Made by a program: the position numbers and the translations under genes
Shown here: one piece after another, positions 45,102 to 53,130 of the stretch
Layout of the letters: every line of letters starts with the position of its first letter
How positions within the stretch are numbered: the stretch's first letter is position 1
Source of the DNA: Halopiger xanaduensis SH-6
Lineage (GTDB): Archaea; Halobacteriota; Halobacteria; Halobacteriales; Natrialbaceae
DNA length: 64,000 nucleotides
Direction of reading: 5' to 3'
Assembly: GCF_000217715.1 (NCBI RefSeq)
Contig: NC_015666.1
Location: 3,236,270 to 3,300,269 of the forward strand
Notes under the pieces: model-generated
Databases searched by the model: none
What the model saw: only the letters and a program-made list of their open reading frames with translations
Told to the model about the DNA's origin: nothing

Positions 45102-45404
45102 TCTCGCGGTCCGTTATCCGTTGTCCGTAGTCCGTAGTCCGTTCCGCGATCCATCGCCGGCTTCCGCTTCCAGTACGCTTTTGCCCTGCACCAACCCACG
45201 CTCGGGCAAACGCGACACAAATGAGCCGTTCAGTGGGTTTCGGGTTCCCGGCAGGCGGCCTCGAGACGCGGCTACACCGCGTTGAATCGGCTCGTCGCTA
45301 TTTCTCTCCCCGTTGGTCTCTCCCCCGCGCTTTCATCCTCGAGTTTCAGGCACCACATTCACCATCGTCGACGACGGTACTCCAACTCTCGCAGGTCCGA
45401 AACG
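45102..45404 (+). other. Gene-free region with heptamer tandem repeat and inverted repeat
   Basis: A 303-nt stretch between the 88-aa protein and the GtrA gene. It holds a 5 x 7-bp tandem repeat (45110-45144) and a perfect inverted repeat TTTGCCC (45180-45186) / GGGCAAA (45204-45210) with a 17-nt spacer. The rest is unremarkable; no credible ORF. Confidence 0.55.
45110..45144 (+). repeat. Tandem heptamer repeat, 5 copies of TCCGTNN
   Basis: Five adjacent 7-bp units: TCCGTTA, TCCGTTG, TCCGTAG, TCCGTAG, TCCGTTC. It begins 9 nt after a stop codon. Read on the other strand the unit is NNACGGA, close to the NNACGGG units of a second array at 61645-61679. Confidence 0.85.
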
Positions 45405-45851
45405 ATGCTTGATTCGGTACTCGAGGCGTGCCGGATGCGACTCCGAGCGTTGCTCTCGACCGCCCGATTTAGCCTGTTCGCAGGCGTCGGCCTCGTCGGC
45501 GCCACCGTCGATCTCCTCGTGCTCTTTCTGCTCGTCGAGCTGACGCCGTTCGGTCCCACGCCAGCGAAGGTCGTCTCGTGGGAACTCTCGATCGTCGTCA
45601 TCTTCGTCATCAACGAGTGGTGGACCTTCGCGAACTACGGCCGGATGGGGCCTCGAGCGATCGGAAAGCGATTTCTCCGCTCCAACGCGGTTCGGTTCGC
45701 CGGCTTCCTCGTGACGTTAGGCGTGCTCGTGGGGCTGGTTCGCTGGTTCGGCGTCTGGTATCTCGCGGCGAACGCGATCGGACTCGCCGTCGGCTTCTTC
45801 GTCAACTACACCTGTGAGAGTCTCTACACGTGGCGCGTGCACCGGGACTAA
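45405..45851 (+). CDS. GtrA family membrane protein
   Basis: A 148-aa protein with four membrane helices and the GtrA pattern. Helix 1 (RFSLFAGVGLVGATVDLLVLFLL) leads into helix 2 with IVVIFVINEWWTF. The C-terminal helix ends GFFVNYTCESLYTWRVHRD. GtrA-type proteins are thought to flip or handle polyprenyl-linked sugars, often beside a glycosyltransferase; none is adjacent here. ATG 45405 is chosen; a longer in-frame start has no coding character. Confidence 0.88.
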   Translation: MLDSVLEACRMRLRALLSTARFSLFAGVGLVGATVDLLVLFLLVELTPFGPTPAKVVSWELSIVVIFVINEWWTFANYGRMGPRAIGKRFLRSNAVRFAGFLVTLGVLVGLVRWFGVWYLAANAIGLAVGFFVNYTCESLYTWRVHRD

Positions 45852-45917
45852 CGGTAGAAATCCCCATACGGCACCCGAATCACAACCCTTAACTAATTCA
45901 CCCGGTTACGAGGAAGT

Positions 45918-45992
45918 AGCGGGATGGGATAGCCAGGAGATTCCGGCGGGCTCATAACCCGCAGATCGGTAGTTCAAATCTACCTCCCGCTA
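45918..45992 (+). tRNA. Initiator tRNA-Met (anticodon CAT)
   Basis: A 75-nt tRNA without intron. The acceptor arm AGCGGGA (45918-45924) pairs with TCCCGCT (45985-45991), with discriminator A at 45992. The anticodon stem GCGGG/CCCGC encloses loop CTCATAA with CAT at 45953-45955. The T arm contains GTTCAAATC. The A1:U72 end pair and three consecutive G:C pairs in the anticodon stem are marks of archaeal initiator tRNA, distinguishing it from elongator Met and Ile2. CCA is not encoded. Confidence 0.95.
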
Positions 45993-46075
45993 TGTTTTGT
46001 CGCGAGCAAATTCGCGAGCGGCGATTATCGTATAGGGGTGTTTGAAGGAGAGAAGAGCGTGAGCGGAGCGCTTCT

Positions 46076-46105
46076 GGTTGTTCAGATCTCCCTCTCGCTA
46101 CGTTT
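46076..46105 (+). repeat. Degenerate duplicate of tRNA-Met 3' end (att-like)
   Basis: This 30-bp segment matches the last 25 nt of the tRNA gene plus 5 nt of flank (45968-45997) at 25 of 30 positions without gaps, 108 bp downstream. Shared cores include GTTCA, ATCT and CGCTA. A direct repeat of a tRNA 3' end is what integration at a tRNA attachment site leaves, but no integrase gene is present. Confidence 0.6.
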
Positions 46106-46230
46106 CCTACGTTTACGAACTCACCGAAAAACCTTGGATAGTATCGGTGTGAACCGATTCTGAAATCCGCGTCGTGTGGCTCCACGGAAGGGAGTTACCT
46201 CGAGAAATAAGTACTGTCTCGTAGACCGGA

Positions 46231-46267
46231 GAGCATCACCCGAATGCAGTGATGCTCGAGCATTCGG
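46231..46267. repeat. Interleaved inverted repeats (a-b-a'-b' order)
   Basis: GAGCATCAC (46231-46239) is perfectly complementary to GTGATGCTC (46249-46257). The loop between them, CCGAATGC (46240-46247), is perfectly complementary to GCATTCGG (46260-46267). The two stems, 9 and 8 bp, cannot both form fully, because the connecting loops are only 0-2 nt. It lies 46 nt beyond the stop codon of the leftward gene at 46313. Confidence 0.85.
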
Positions 46268-46312
46268 AGAACGTAGTCGGCAGGAGTGTAAACCAAACGC
46301 GTGCGCGTACGA

Positions 46313-46831
46313 CTACGCGTGCGGCGGCGAGATCAGCGGCTCGTACTCTTCGTGTTCGAACGTGCCGAGGATCGTCCCGTCGATCGTTCTAACGTGGGTG
46401 TAGAGGACGCCCTCGTCCTCCGCAGACGTGACCATGCCGTCGGCGAAGGTCATGTCGTACCGGCTGGCGATCAGGATCGAGCGGTCGCCGTCCGGATCGA
46501 TGAGCTCCGTCACGACGAACATGAAGCCGTCGATCATGGTGCCGTACGCCAGATACTCGGTGTACTCGTCGCTGTCGTATGCGTCGGTGAACTTATCCGC
46601 GTAGTTGTTGGGGACGACGTGGAAGAGGCCGAACGTATCCTCTTCGCCCATGTCGCGGCTCACGGTGTCGGTGTGGGCGGCCATGATGGTGACGACATCC
46701 CAGCCGTCGTCCCGGCGTTCTTCGGCGATCGCTTCCATGTCCTCGAGGGTTTGCTTCCAGGCTTCGCTCTGTACGCCCTCCGGATCGTACTGTCGTCGGT
46801 CTCGCGGATCGGCGGGGCTGTCGTGGACCAT
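46313..46831 (-). CDS. Uncharacterised haloarchaeal protein, 172 aa
   Basis: A soluble acidic 172-aa protein with no signal peptide or membrane helix. Recognisable features are only compositional: a helix LEDMEAIAEERRDDGWD followed by a strand VVTIMAAHTDTVSR, and alternating strands DGFMFVVTELIDPDGDRSILIASRYD in part. I know of similar haloarchaeal proteins of unknown function but cannot name a fold. ATG 46831 (MVHDSPADPRDRR) is the start. It lies 99 nt downstream of the small membrane protein ending the dpp operon. Confidence 0.72.
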   Translation of the reverse strand: MVHDSPADPRDRRQYDPEGVQSEAWKQTLEDMEAIAEERRDDGWDVVTIMAAHTDTVSRDMGEEDTFGLFHVVPNNYADKFTDAYDSDEYTEYLAYGTMIDGFMFVVTELIDPDGDRSILIASRYDMTFADGMVTSAEDEGVLYTHVRTIDGTILGTFEHEEYEPLISPPHA

Positions 46832-46930
46832 AGTCTACCGTCTGGAAGGGGAGCGGTTAACAATTTTCGGAGCACCCCGACTTCGACCGCGCGATAGACG
46901 GTGAAACCGTCATCCGGGCCGTCGCCCGGA

Positions 46931-47467
46931 TCAGACGACACCGAAGACGGTCTCGAGCAGGAACGACAACAGCAAAATCAGGAGGCTACTGACGAGGACC
47001 TTGCCCGGCGGCGTCAGTCGGTGCTCGGGCGCCGGCGGCTGCACCCAGCGGACGGGTGGTAGCGACTGTACGAACGACTGAAATCGCGTCGATGGCATCC
47101 GTTCGCCGACTGCGCTGCCGCGTGGACGGGGTGCGGTCGCGGCTCCGGATTCGGGACTCGAGTCGGATCCGGCTCTAGATTCGGATTCGGACCGCGATCT
47201 GGACCGGAGACCGGACCCGGATCCGGAACTCGAGCCGACTTCCGCAGGTGAGGACGGCCACAGTCGCACCGTCGCGTACGCGAGGAGGAGCCAGCCGGCG
47301 ACGAAGAGCAACTCTTTGGCACGGACGGCCCCGCCGCCGGTCACGAATCCGAGGGCGAAACAGCCGACGCCGACGATCGTCGTCAGGGCGAGCGCGTACG
47401 TAAGTGCGTCCGCCCAGACGCGGAGTCGGCGTCGGAACTGCACGCGCTCGAGTGCCGGCATCGTCAC
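46931..47467 (-). CDS. Small membrane protein coupled to the dpp operon
   Basis: A 178-aa protein with two N-terminal helices ([21 protein letters not shown] and [16 protein letters not shown]), a Ser/Gly/Arg-rich low-complexity middle (about 75-115), and one C-terminal helix ([20 protein letters not shown]). GTG 47467 overlaps the dppF stop codon (GTGA), indicating translational coupling; ATG 47461 two codons later is the alternative. No family is recognised. Being last in the operon, it may assist the transporter or just be cotranscribed. Confidence 0.75.
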   Translation of the reverse strand: MTMPALERVQFRRRLRVWADALTYALALTTIVGVGCFALGFVTGGGAVRAKELLFVAGWLLLAYATVRLWPSSPAEVGSSSGSGSGLRSRSRSESESRAGSDSSPESGAATAPRPRGSAVGERMPSTRFQSFVQSLPPVRWVQPPAPEHRLTPPGKVLVSSLLILLLSFLLETVFGVV

Positions 47468-48810
47468 CGGTGGCGTCGATCGAGGACGTCGTCGGGCGAT
47501 CGGAAGTCCTCGTCGTCGGCGTGGCGGTGACAGAGGCTCTTGCGCTCGCTGTCACCGGACGTCCGATGGTACGACGGAGCCTTCGCCTCACAGACGCTGC
47601 CGAACTCCTCGTGGAACACGGCGATCGCTTCGCCCTCGTCGTAGTTACGCATGTGGGTTGCGATCTCGTCTAAGACGGACTGGACCGTCGAGGGAACCTC
47701 GAGATCGCCGAACAGTTCGTCGTAGATCTCCTCGACGGTCCCGAATCGGGTGCTCCGTCCCATCGCGGCGCGGAGGCGCTCGCGGACCGAGAGATCCGCG
47801 CGCTGGCGCTCGTGGAGCGTGCTCCGGAGCGTGTTCAGCCGCGTCCACAGTTCGTCGTCGAGATCGCGGTACTCCTCGGGCCGGATACGGGCCGGACAGC
47901 GCGTGCTGAACGGACAGCCCGACGGCGGATAGCGGGGGTTCGGCGGCGTCCCGTGGAGGGTGATCCGCTCTCGAGTGCTCGTCGGATCGGGTTCGGGAAT
48001 CGCCGACAGCAGCGAGTGGGTGTACGGGTTCGACGGGTTCGCGAACAGTTCCTCCGTCGGCCCGATCTCCATGATGTTCCCGAGGTACATCACCGCGACC
48101 CGGTCGCAGATGTGCCGGACGACGGAGAGGTCGTGGGCGATGAACAGGTACGTCAGGCCGAACTCCTCCTGGAGGTCCTCGAGCAGGTTGATGATCTCGG
48201 CCTGCACCGAGACGTCCAGCGCCGAGACGGGCTCGTCGAGGACGACGAAGTCCGGCTCGAGGGCCAGCGTACGGGCGATGCTGATCCGCTGGCGCTGCCC
48301 GCCGGAGAACTGGTGTGGGTACCGGTAGTAGTGCTCGCGTTGGAGGCCGACCGTCGCGAGCAGTTCCTTGACCCGCTGGCGTCGTTCGCGCGGCGTCTCC
48401 CAGTCGTGGACGTCCAGCGGTTCGCGGACGATCTCGCCGACCGTCATGCGGTCGTTGAGACTCGATTGGGGATCCTGGAACACCATCTGTGCGTTGCGAC
48501 GCCACTCGTGAAGCTCGTCGCCGTCGAGTTCCGTAATATCGACGCCGTCGAACGCGACGGTGCCGTCGGTCGCCTCCTCGAGCTGGAGGAGCGTTCGACC
48601 GAGCGTCGTCTTCCCGCAGCCGGATTCGCCGACGAGGCCGAGCGTCTCGCCGCGACGGATATCGAAGCTGACGCCGTCGACGGCCTTGACCGGGGTTCCG
48701 CCGAAGAGGCCGCCGTTGTCGTAGTACGTTTTCAGGTCCCGGACCTCGATCATCGCGTCGTCGCTTCGCGACGGTACCTCGGCGTCTGATTGGATAGCTT
48801 GCTGACTCAT
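47464..48810 (-). CDS. dppF: Oligopeptide/dipeptide ABC transporter ATP-binding protein DppF
   Basis: A 448-aa ATPase of the OppF/DppF type. It has Walker A GESGCGKT (61-68), Q-loop FQDP (Gln112), signature FSGGQRQR, Walker B VVLDEP, and the oligo_HPY zinc/cluster-like end CPFSTRC. After this it continues about 120 residues ([23 protein letters not shown]...), longer than usual. ATG 48810 overlaps the dppD stop (ATGA). It pairs with DppD to power peptide import through DppBC. Confidence 0.93.
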   Translation of the reverse strand: MSQQAIQSDAEVPSRSDDAMIEVRDLKTYYDNGGLFGGTPVKAVDGVSFDIRRGETLGLVGESGCGKTTLGRTLLQLEEATDGTVAFDGVDITELDGDELHEWRRNAQMVFQDPQSSLNDRMTVGEIVREPLDVHDWETPRERRQRVKELLATVGLQREHYYRYPHQFSGGQRQRISIARTLALEPDFVVLDEPVSALDVSVQAEIINLLEDLQEEFGLTYLFIAHDLSVVRHICDRVAVMYLGNIMEIGPTEELFANPSNPYTHSLLSAIPEPDPTSTRERITLHGTPPNPRYPPSGCPFSTRCPARIRPEEYRDLDDELWTRLNTLRSTLHERQRADLSVRERLRAAMGRSTRFGTVEEIYDELFGDLEVPSTVQSVLDEIATHMRNYDEGEAIAVFHEEFGSVCEAKAPSYHRTSGDSERKSLCHRHADDEDFRSPDDVLDRRHR

Positions 48811-50180
48811 TCGGAGCTCCCTCCGGATCGGTTCTGGCTCTGGGTCTGGTTCTCGTTTCGCCGTCGGTGTTCGGCGACCGCTGCCGTCTTCGATTGCTGT
48901 TCGGGGTAGAGCAGACAGGCTGCGGTGTGGTCCGGTGCGTCGTCGTCGACCGGGACGTGTTCGGGATGGACCGCGTCGCACTCGCCGAAGGCCTTGGGAC
49001 ACCGCGGCGCGAACCGACAGTAGGTCGCAGGCTCGTTCGGCGTCGGGACGTTCCCTTCGATCGTCTGGAGGCGATCGCCGTCCTGCTGTCCCGGAATCGA
49101 CTGCAACAGCCCCTGCGTGTAGGGGTGTTTCGGGTTCGCGAACAGGTCCTCGACGTCGGCTCGCTCGACGACTTCGCCGGCGTACATGACGTTGACCCGA
49201 TCGCTGATCTCCGCGATGACGCCCATGTCGTGGGTGATGAACATCGTCGCGAGGTCGCGCTCTTCCTGTATCTCCGTGAGCAGGTCGAGGATCTGCGCCT
49301 GAATCGTCACGTCGAGCGCGGTCGTCGGCTCGTCGCAGATCAGCACCTCCGGCTCGCAGGCCAGCGCCATCGCGATGACGGCCCGCTGGCGCATCCCGCC
49401 GGAGAACTGGTGGGGGTACTCGTCGACCCGTCGCCGAGCGTCGGGAATCCCGACGTCCTCGAGCAGTTGAATCGCCTCCTGGGTCGCTTCCTCGCCGCGC
49501 AGTCCCTGGTGCAAGCGCAGTGCTTCCTTGATCTGGTTCCCGACCGTGTAGACGGGGTTGAGGCTCGTCAGCGGATCCTGGAACACCATCGCGATCCGAC
49601 CGCCGCGCATGAGCCGCTGGGACTCGCCGCTGAGGCGAGTGAGTTCGACGAACCCGTCCCTGATCTCGCTCGGCGAGTCGGTCGATCCGTCGGTGACGAA
49701 CACGCAGGCGTTCGGATCCACACCGACCTCGTCGCCGTAGCCGGCGGTGACGAGATCCGCCAGCGGAACGTCGGCGGCCCTCTCGTATCCGAGATCGGCC
49801 GGCGTCACGTCGACGCCGCGCCGACCGAACAGGTCGACGGGATCGTACTGGGCGTCCAGCGACTCGAGATCGACCGTTCGGTCGGGGAACCGCTCGGCGT
49901 ACTCCCGGACGGTCTCGAGGTGGCTGAAGCGGATGCTACTGCCCTCGAGGATCCGGCCGGGCGAGTCGACGAGGCCCATGATCGATCGGGCGGTAACGCT
50001 CTTGCCCGAGCCGCTCTCGCCGACGATACCGACCGTTTCGCCGGGACGGATGTCGAACGAGACGTCGTCGACGGCGCGGATAGTCTCCTTGTCGGTGAAG
50101 AAAGCCGTCTGGAGGTTCCGGACCTCGATGATCGGCTCCGTCTCGCTGGCCGCCTCGTCGGGCGACGTTTCCAGCGACAT
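48807..50180 (-). CDS. dppD: Oligopeptide/dipeptide ABC transporter ATP-binding protein DppD with insertion
   Basis: A 457-aa ATPase of the OppD/DppD type. Walker A is GESGSGKS (54-61), the Q-loop FQDP has Gln201, the signature is FSGGMRQR (259-266), Walker B is LICDEP, and the C-terminal CRFAPRCP motif matches oligo_HPY. In OppD proteins Walker A and Q-loop lie about 50 residues apart; here they are about 140 apart because of an insertion at roughly 85-185 that includes [17 protein letters not shown]. The start ATG 50180 overlaps the dppC stop by one base; a GTG precedes it. Confidence 0.92.
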   Translation of the reverse strand: MSLETSPDEAASETEPIIEVRNLQTAFFTDKETIRAVDDVSFDIRPGETVGIVGESGSGKSVTARSIMGLVDSPGRILEGSSIRFSHLETVREYAERFPDRTVDLESLDAQYDPVDLFGRRGVDVTPADLGYERAADVPLADLVTAGYGDEVGVDPNACVFVTDGSTDSPSEIRDGFVELTRLSGESQRLMRGGRIAMVFQDPLTSLNPVYTVGNQIKEALRLHQGLRGEEATQEAIQLLEDVGIPDARRRVDEYPHQFSGGMRQRAVIAMALACEPEVLICDEPTTALDVTIQAQILDLLTEIQEERDLATMFITHDMGVIAEISDRVNVMYAGEVVERADVEDLFANPKHPYTQGLLQSIPGQQDGDRLQTIEGNVPTPNEPATYCRFAPRCPKAFGECDAVHPEHVPVDDDAPDHTAACLLYPEQQSKTAAVAEHRRRNENQTQSQNRSGGSSE

Positions 50181-51919
50181 CACCCACCACCTCCGGCTGC
50201 CGCGGCACCGGCATCGTCGCCGCCGTCACCGCCGGTGTCGGCTTCGGGATCGATCGCGTCGCGGAGTCCGTCGCCGAGCGCGTTGAACGCGGTGACGACG
50301 AGGACGATCATCAGTCCGGGAATGGTCGCGACGTGCCACGACGTCGTCGAGAGGTACGCGCGACCGTCGCTGATGAGGCGTCCCCACTCGGGCGTCGGCG
50401 CCTGGATACCCAGGCCGAGGAACGACAGCGCCGCCGTAGAGATGATGATGCCGCCGAGCAGCAGAGAGCCGTAGATCATGATATAGCCCGCAATATACGG
50501 GGCCATGTGTTTACGCATTGTGTTCGCCGGCGACTGGCCGTAACTGCGCGCGGCGTCGACCCACTCCTCTTCGACGACCTGTAACGACGGGCCGCGGATC
50601 GTCCGCCACATCCCCGGCCAGTAGGCGAACGCGAAGATCAGGCCGAGGAGGATGCCGCCGTCGAGCGGCTCCGCGATCGGGTGGTTCCCGTCTTGGAAGA
50701 TCACGGACAGCATCATGACCAGCAGGAACGCCGGAATCGAGATGATCGTGTCGCTGGTGATCACCGTCAGGACGTCGACGAGTCCCTTGTAGTAGGCGGT
50801 CAACAGCGACATGACCACGGCGATCATCCCGCCGAGACCGATCGAGAGTAAGCCGATTACGAGCGACGTCTGTGCGCCGTAGGCGATGTGTGTCAACATG
50901 TTCTGTCCGCTCGGCGTCGTGCCGAGCGGCGCCCAGCGGTCGTAGTCGTCGTAACTCAGCAGCCCGATATTGTTCTGCCCGTCAGAGCCGCTGTTGAGAT
51001 TCGCCTGTCCGGGCGTGATCGTACTGACGTCGCCGCCGTCGTCGAGATACTGTATCTCGTACGCGTAGGGCGTGTAGATGTTCTGCTCCGCCGTAACCGT
51101 ACTGACGGCCGGCGCCCACAGCGCCGTCACGATGAACAGGAACACGACGACGAAGCCGAATATTCCCCAGAGGTGGTTGCTGAACCGGTTCAGCGTGTCG
51201 TCTCGAGGCGTCCAGTCCGCCTGCCGGTAGTGGTCGCGGAAGACGTTGTAGCCCTTCCAGAGCCAGGCTAACATGGCGAGCGCGTAGCCGTAGACGAGGA
51301 GGACGCGAATCCCCCACGCGACGGCCGGCGAGAGGCCGAGGAACGTCCCTTCCCAGCCGCCGCCGGGCGTCCGATAGCCCTGGTTCGGAATGACCTCGCG
51401 GCTGGTGAGCGTCGGAATCGAGGAGAGCGCGTCGAACGCGCCGTTGATCGCGCCGTTGACGATCCCGCCGACCGGCGTGAACGCGAACAGCACGACGACG
51501 ACGGCGAGCACGACGGTCAGGAGGACACGCTCGAGATAGCGCAGCGTCCGCTCCGGTAGGTCGGGACCGAATCGGCCGGTCACCTGCCAGGGAAGGACGT
51601 TCGTGAGAACCACGGCGACGCCGAACAGGATGAGCAGCGAGACGCCGTCGGAGACGAAGTAGCCGACGATCGGCGTCGTCGCCGCGCCGACGGAGTCGCC
51701 GATCCAGTCCGGGAGCAGCCGGATCATATCGACGACGTACATGATCGCGTCGATCAGCCCGTGGGTCCAGCTCATATAGCGGCCGAACTCGAGGGCGATC
51801 AATACGGCGAACCCGGCCAGCCAGAGCAGCGCCGGCCGCGGGTTCGCGTCGATGCGTTCGCGGAGCACGGTGTCGTCGGGCTCCGGTTCGGTCGTGGTAG
51901 CTGAATCCAGTGTACTCAT
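50180..51919 (-). CDS. dppC: Dipeptide ABC transporter permease DppC, long form
   Basis: A 579-aa permease, almost twice the length of typical DppC (about 300). The C-terminal half is canonical: SNHLWGIFGFVVVFLFIVTALWAP, an extracellular loop containing APLGTTPSGQNM, and the EAA-type ATPase contact EEEWVDAARSYGQSP. The N-terminal 240 residues add about five more helices (for example LLWLAGFAVLIALEFGR) and a short loop. ATG 51919 overlaps the dppB stop (ATGA), so the long form is real in this frame. Confidence 0.9.
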   Translation of the reverse strand: MSTLDSATTTEPEPDDTVLRERIDANPRPALLWLAGFAVLIALEFGRYMSWTHGLIDAIMYVVDMIRLLPDWIGDSVGAATTPIVGYFVSDGVSLLILFGVAVVLTNVLPWQVTGRFGPDLPERTLRYLERVLLTVVLAVVVVLFAFTPVGGIVNGAINGAFDALSSIPTLTSREVIPNQGYRTPGGGWEGTFLGLSPAVAWGIRVLLVYGYALAMLAWLWKGYNVFRDHYRQADWTPRDDTLNRFSNHLWGIFGFVVVFLFIVTALWAPAVSTVTAEQNIYTPYAYEIQYLDDGGDVSTITPGQANLNSGSDGQNNIGLLSYDDYDRWAPLGTTPSGQNMLTHIAYGAQTSLVIGLLSIGLGGMIAVVMSLLTAYYKGLVDVLTVITSDTIISIPAFLLVMMLSVIFQDGNHPIAEPLDGGILLGLIFAFAYWPGMWRTIRGPSLQVVEEEWVDAARSYGQSPANTMRKHMAPYIAGYIMIYGSLLLGGIIISTAALSFLGLGIQAPTPEWGRLISDGRAYLSTTSWHVATIPGLMIVLVVTAFNALGDGLRDAIDPEADTGGDGGDDAGAAAAGGGG

Positions 51920-52983
51920 CGTTCGTACCCCACTCGTGGATCGATGATCGTGTACAGGAAGTCCTGTAAGACGTTCAGGAAGATGATGATCAGCGTGAAG
52001 ATGAACAACAGCGCACCCGCAAGCGGCAGGTCTCCCTGTACCGACGCGAGGAAGAAGATCCTGCCGAGGCCGTTGATGTTGAAGATCGATTCGACGATAA
52101 CCGAACCGCCGATCAACAGCGTCGCCTCGTTAGTGATGACCGGCACCAGCGGGATCAGCGCGTTCCTGAAGACGTGTTTCCAGACGACGACGCGGTTCGT
52201 CAGCCCCTTCGCCTTGGCCGTCTCGACGTAGTTCGAGTTGATCGTCTCGAGGACGGCCGTGCGACCGATTCGCAGCTCCGCCGCCATCGAGGCGGAGCCG
52301 AGGACCAGGGCCGGCGGGAGGATGAACTTGATGTCGGTCGCGAGCGCCCCCCAGTCGATACCGGTCACGAGCGGGACGGCGGCCGCGCCGAGGTCGATCC
52401 AGTTCACCGAGAAGAACGCCAGGTCGGGCGTTCCGGTGATGCTACCGAGCTCCGGCCCGAACGTGTACCAGTCGAAGTCGAGCCAGCCGCCGCCTTTCGT
52501 CTGTCGCAGAATCGCCAGCAGGATGATGCTCAGCCAGAAGTTCGGCATCGCCTGCCAGAGGATCCCGCCGACGGAGGCCAGATAATCGCTCCGGCTGTTC
52601 GGATTCAGCCCGGCGTAGAAGCCGAGCGGGATGCCGATGAACAGCGGGAGGAGGATCGCCCAAAAGCCGAGCCAGAGAGTCGGCGGGGCTGCGAATTTGA
52701 GAATGGATACTACTTCCCAGTCCCCGTAAATGACCCAGGACTGTCCCAGATCGAGCGTCAGGAAGTCCGTGACGAAGTCGAGGTACTGTTCCCAGAGGGG
52801 ATCGTTCAACCCGAGCCGCTCGCGCATCCGTTGGGCCTCGGCGCCGGACGCTTCCGGGCCGAGTCGCGCGGCGACGGGGTCGACCGGTCCCATCCGGAGC
52901 AGTGCGAAGACGAACGTGAGCACTAAAAAGAGGACCGGGATCGATAACAGGAGCCGCTTGATGAAGTATCGCCACCTACTCAT
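51916..52983 (-). CDS. dppB: Dipeptide ABC transporter permease DppB
   Basis: A 355-aa permease with six or more helices: MSRWRYFIKRLLLSIPVLFL at the N-terminus, typical of DppB/OppB, the lipid-facing FGDP-like LDLGQSWV region, and the ATPase coupling motif NYVETAKAKGLTNRVVVWKHVFRNA. It makes the membrane pore with DppC. It lies 147 nt downstream of dppA; the gap may hold a processing or attenuation site that lets dppA be expressed more strongly. Confidence 0.94.
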   Translation of the reverse strand: MSRWRYFIKRLLLSIPVLFLVLTFVFALLRMGPVDPVAARLGPEASGAEAQRMRERLGLNDPLWEQYLDFVTDFLTLDLGQSWVIYGDWEVVSILKFAAPPTLWLGFWAILLPLFIGIPLGFYAGLNPNSRSDYLASVGGILWQAMPNFWLSIILLAILRQTKGGGWLDFDWYTFGPELGSITGTPDLAFFSVNWIDLGAAAVPLVTGIDWGALATDIKFILPPALVLGSASMAAELRIGRTAVLETINSNYVETAKAKGLTNRVVVWKHVFRNALIPLVPVITNEATLLIGGSVIVESIFNINGLGRIFFLASVQGDLPLAGALLFIFTLIIIFLNVLQDFLYTIIDPRVGYER

Positions 52984-53130
52984 GGCTGAGAGCCTATAAT
53001 TCGGTGGGCATTCTGCGAGCTAACTTGCATACGTACACAATGGTTGACTTTACTAGGCGTACGTAAATATTGCGTTTTCCCGCACTAAGAAATGGAATAG
53101 AATCGACCGGCTACGCGCCTGTTGCGCCCG

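Larger units (their letters stand above)
45993..46312 (+). other. Gene-free region downstream of the initiator tRNA
   Basis: These 320 nt contain no credible gene on either strand. They hold a degenerate copy of the tRNA 3' end (46076-46105) and an interleaved pair of perfect inverted repeats (46231-46267), and have lower GC than neighbouring coding sequence. Confidence 0.6.

Noticed and set aside
46231-46267. H-type pseudoknot with both stems formed
   Set aside because: Connecting loops of 0, 1 and 2 nt cannot span 8-9 bp stems; alternative hairpins are more realistic.
45993-46312. Integrated element at the initiator tRNA
   Set aside because: The tRNA 3' repeat is degenerate and only 108 bp away; no integrase or foreign genes lie between or near. 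Kept only as a possible scar.
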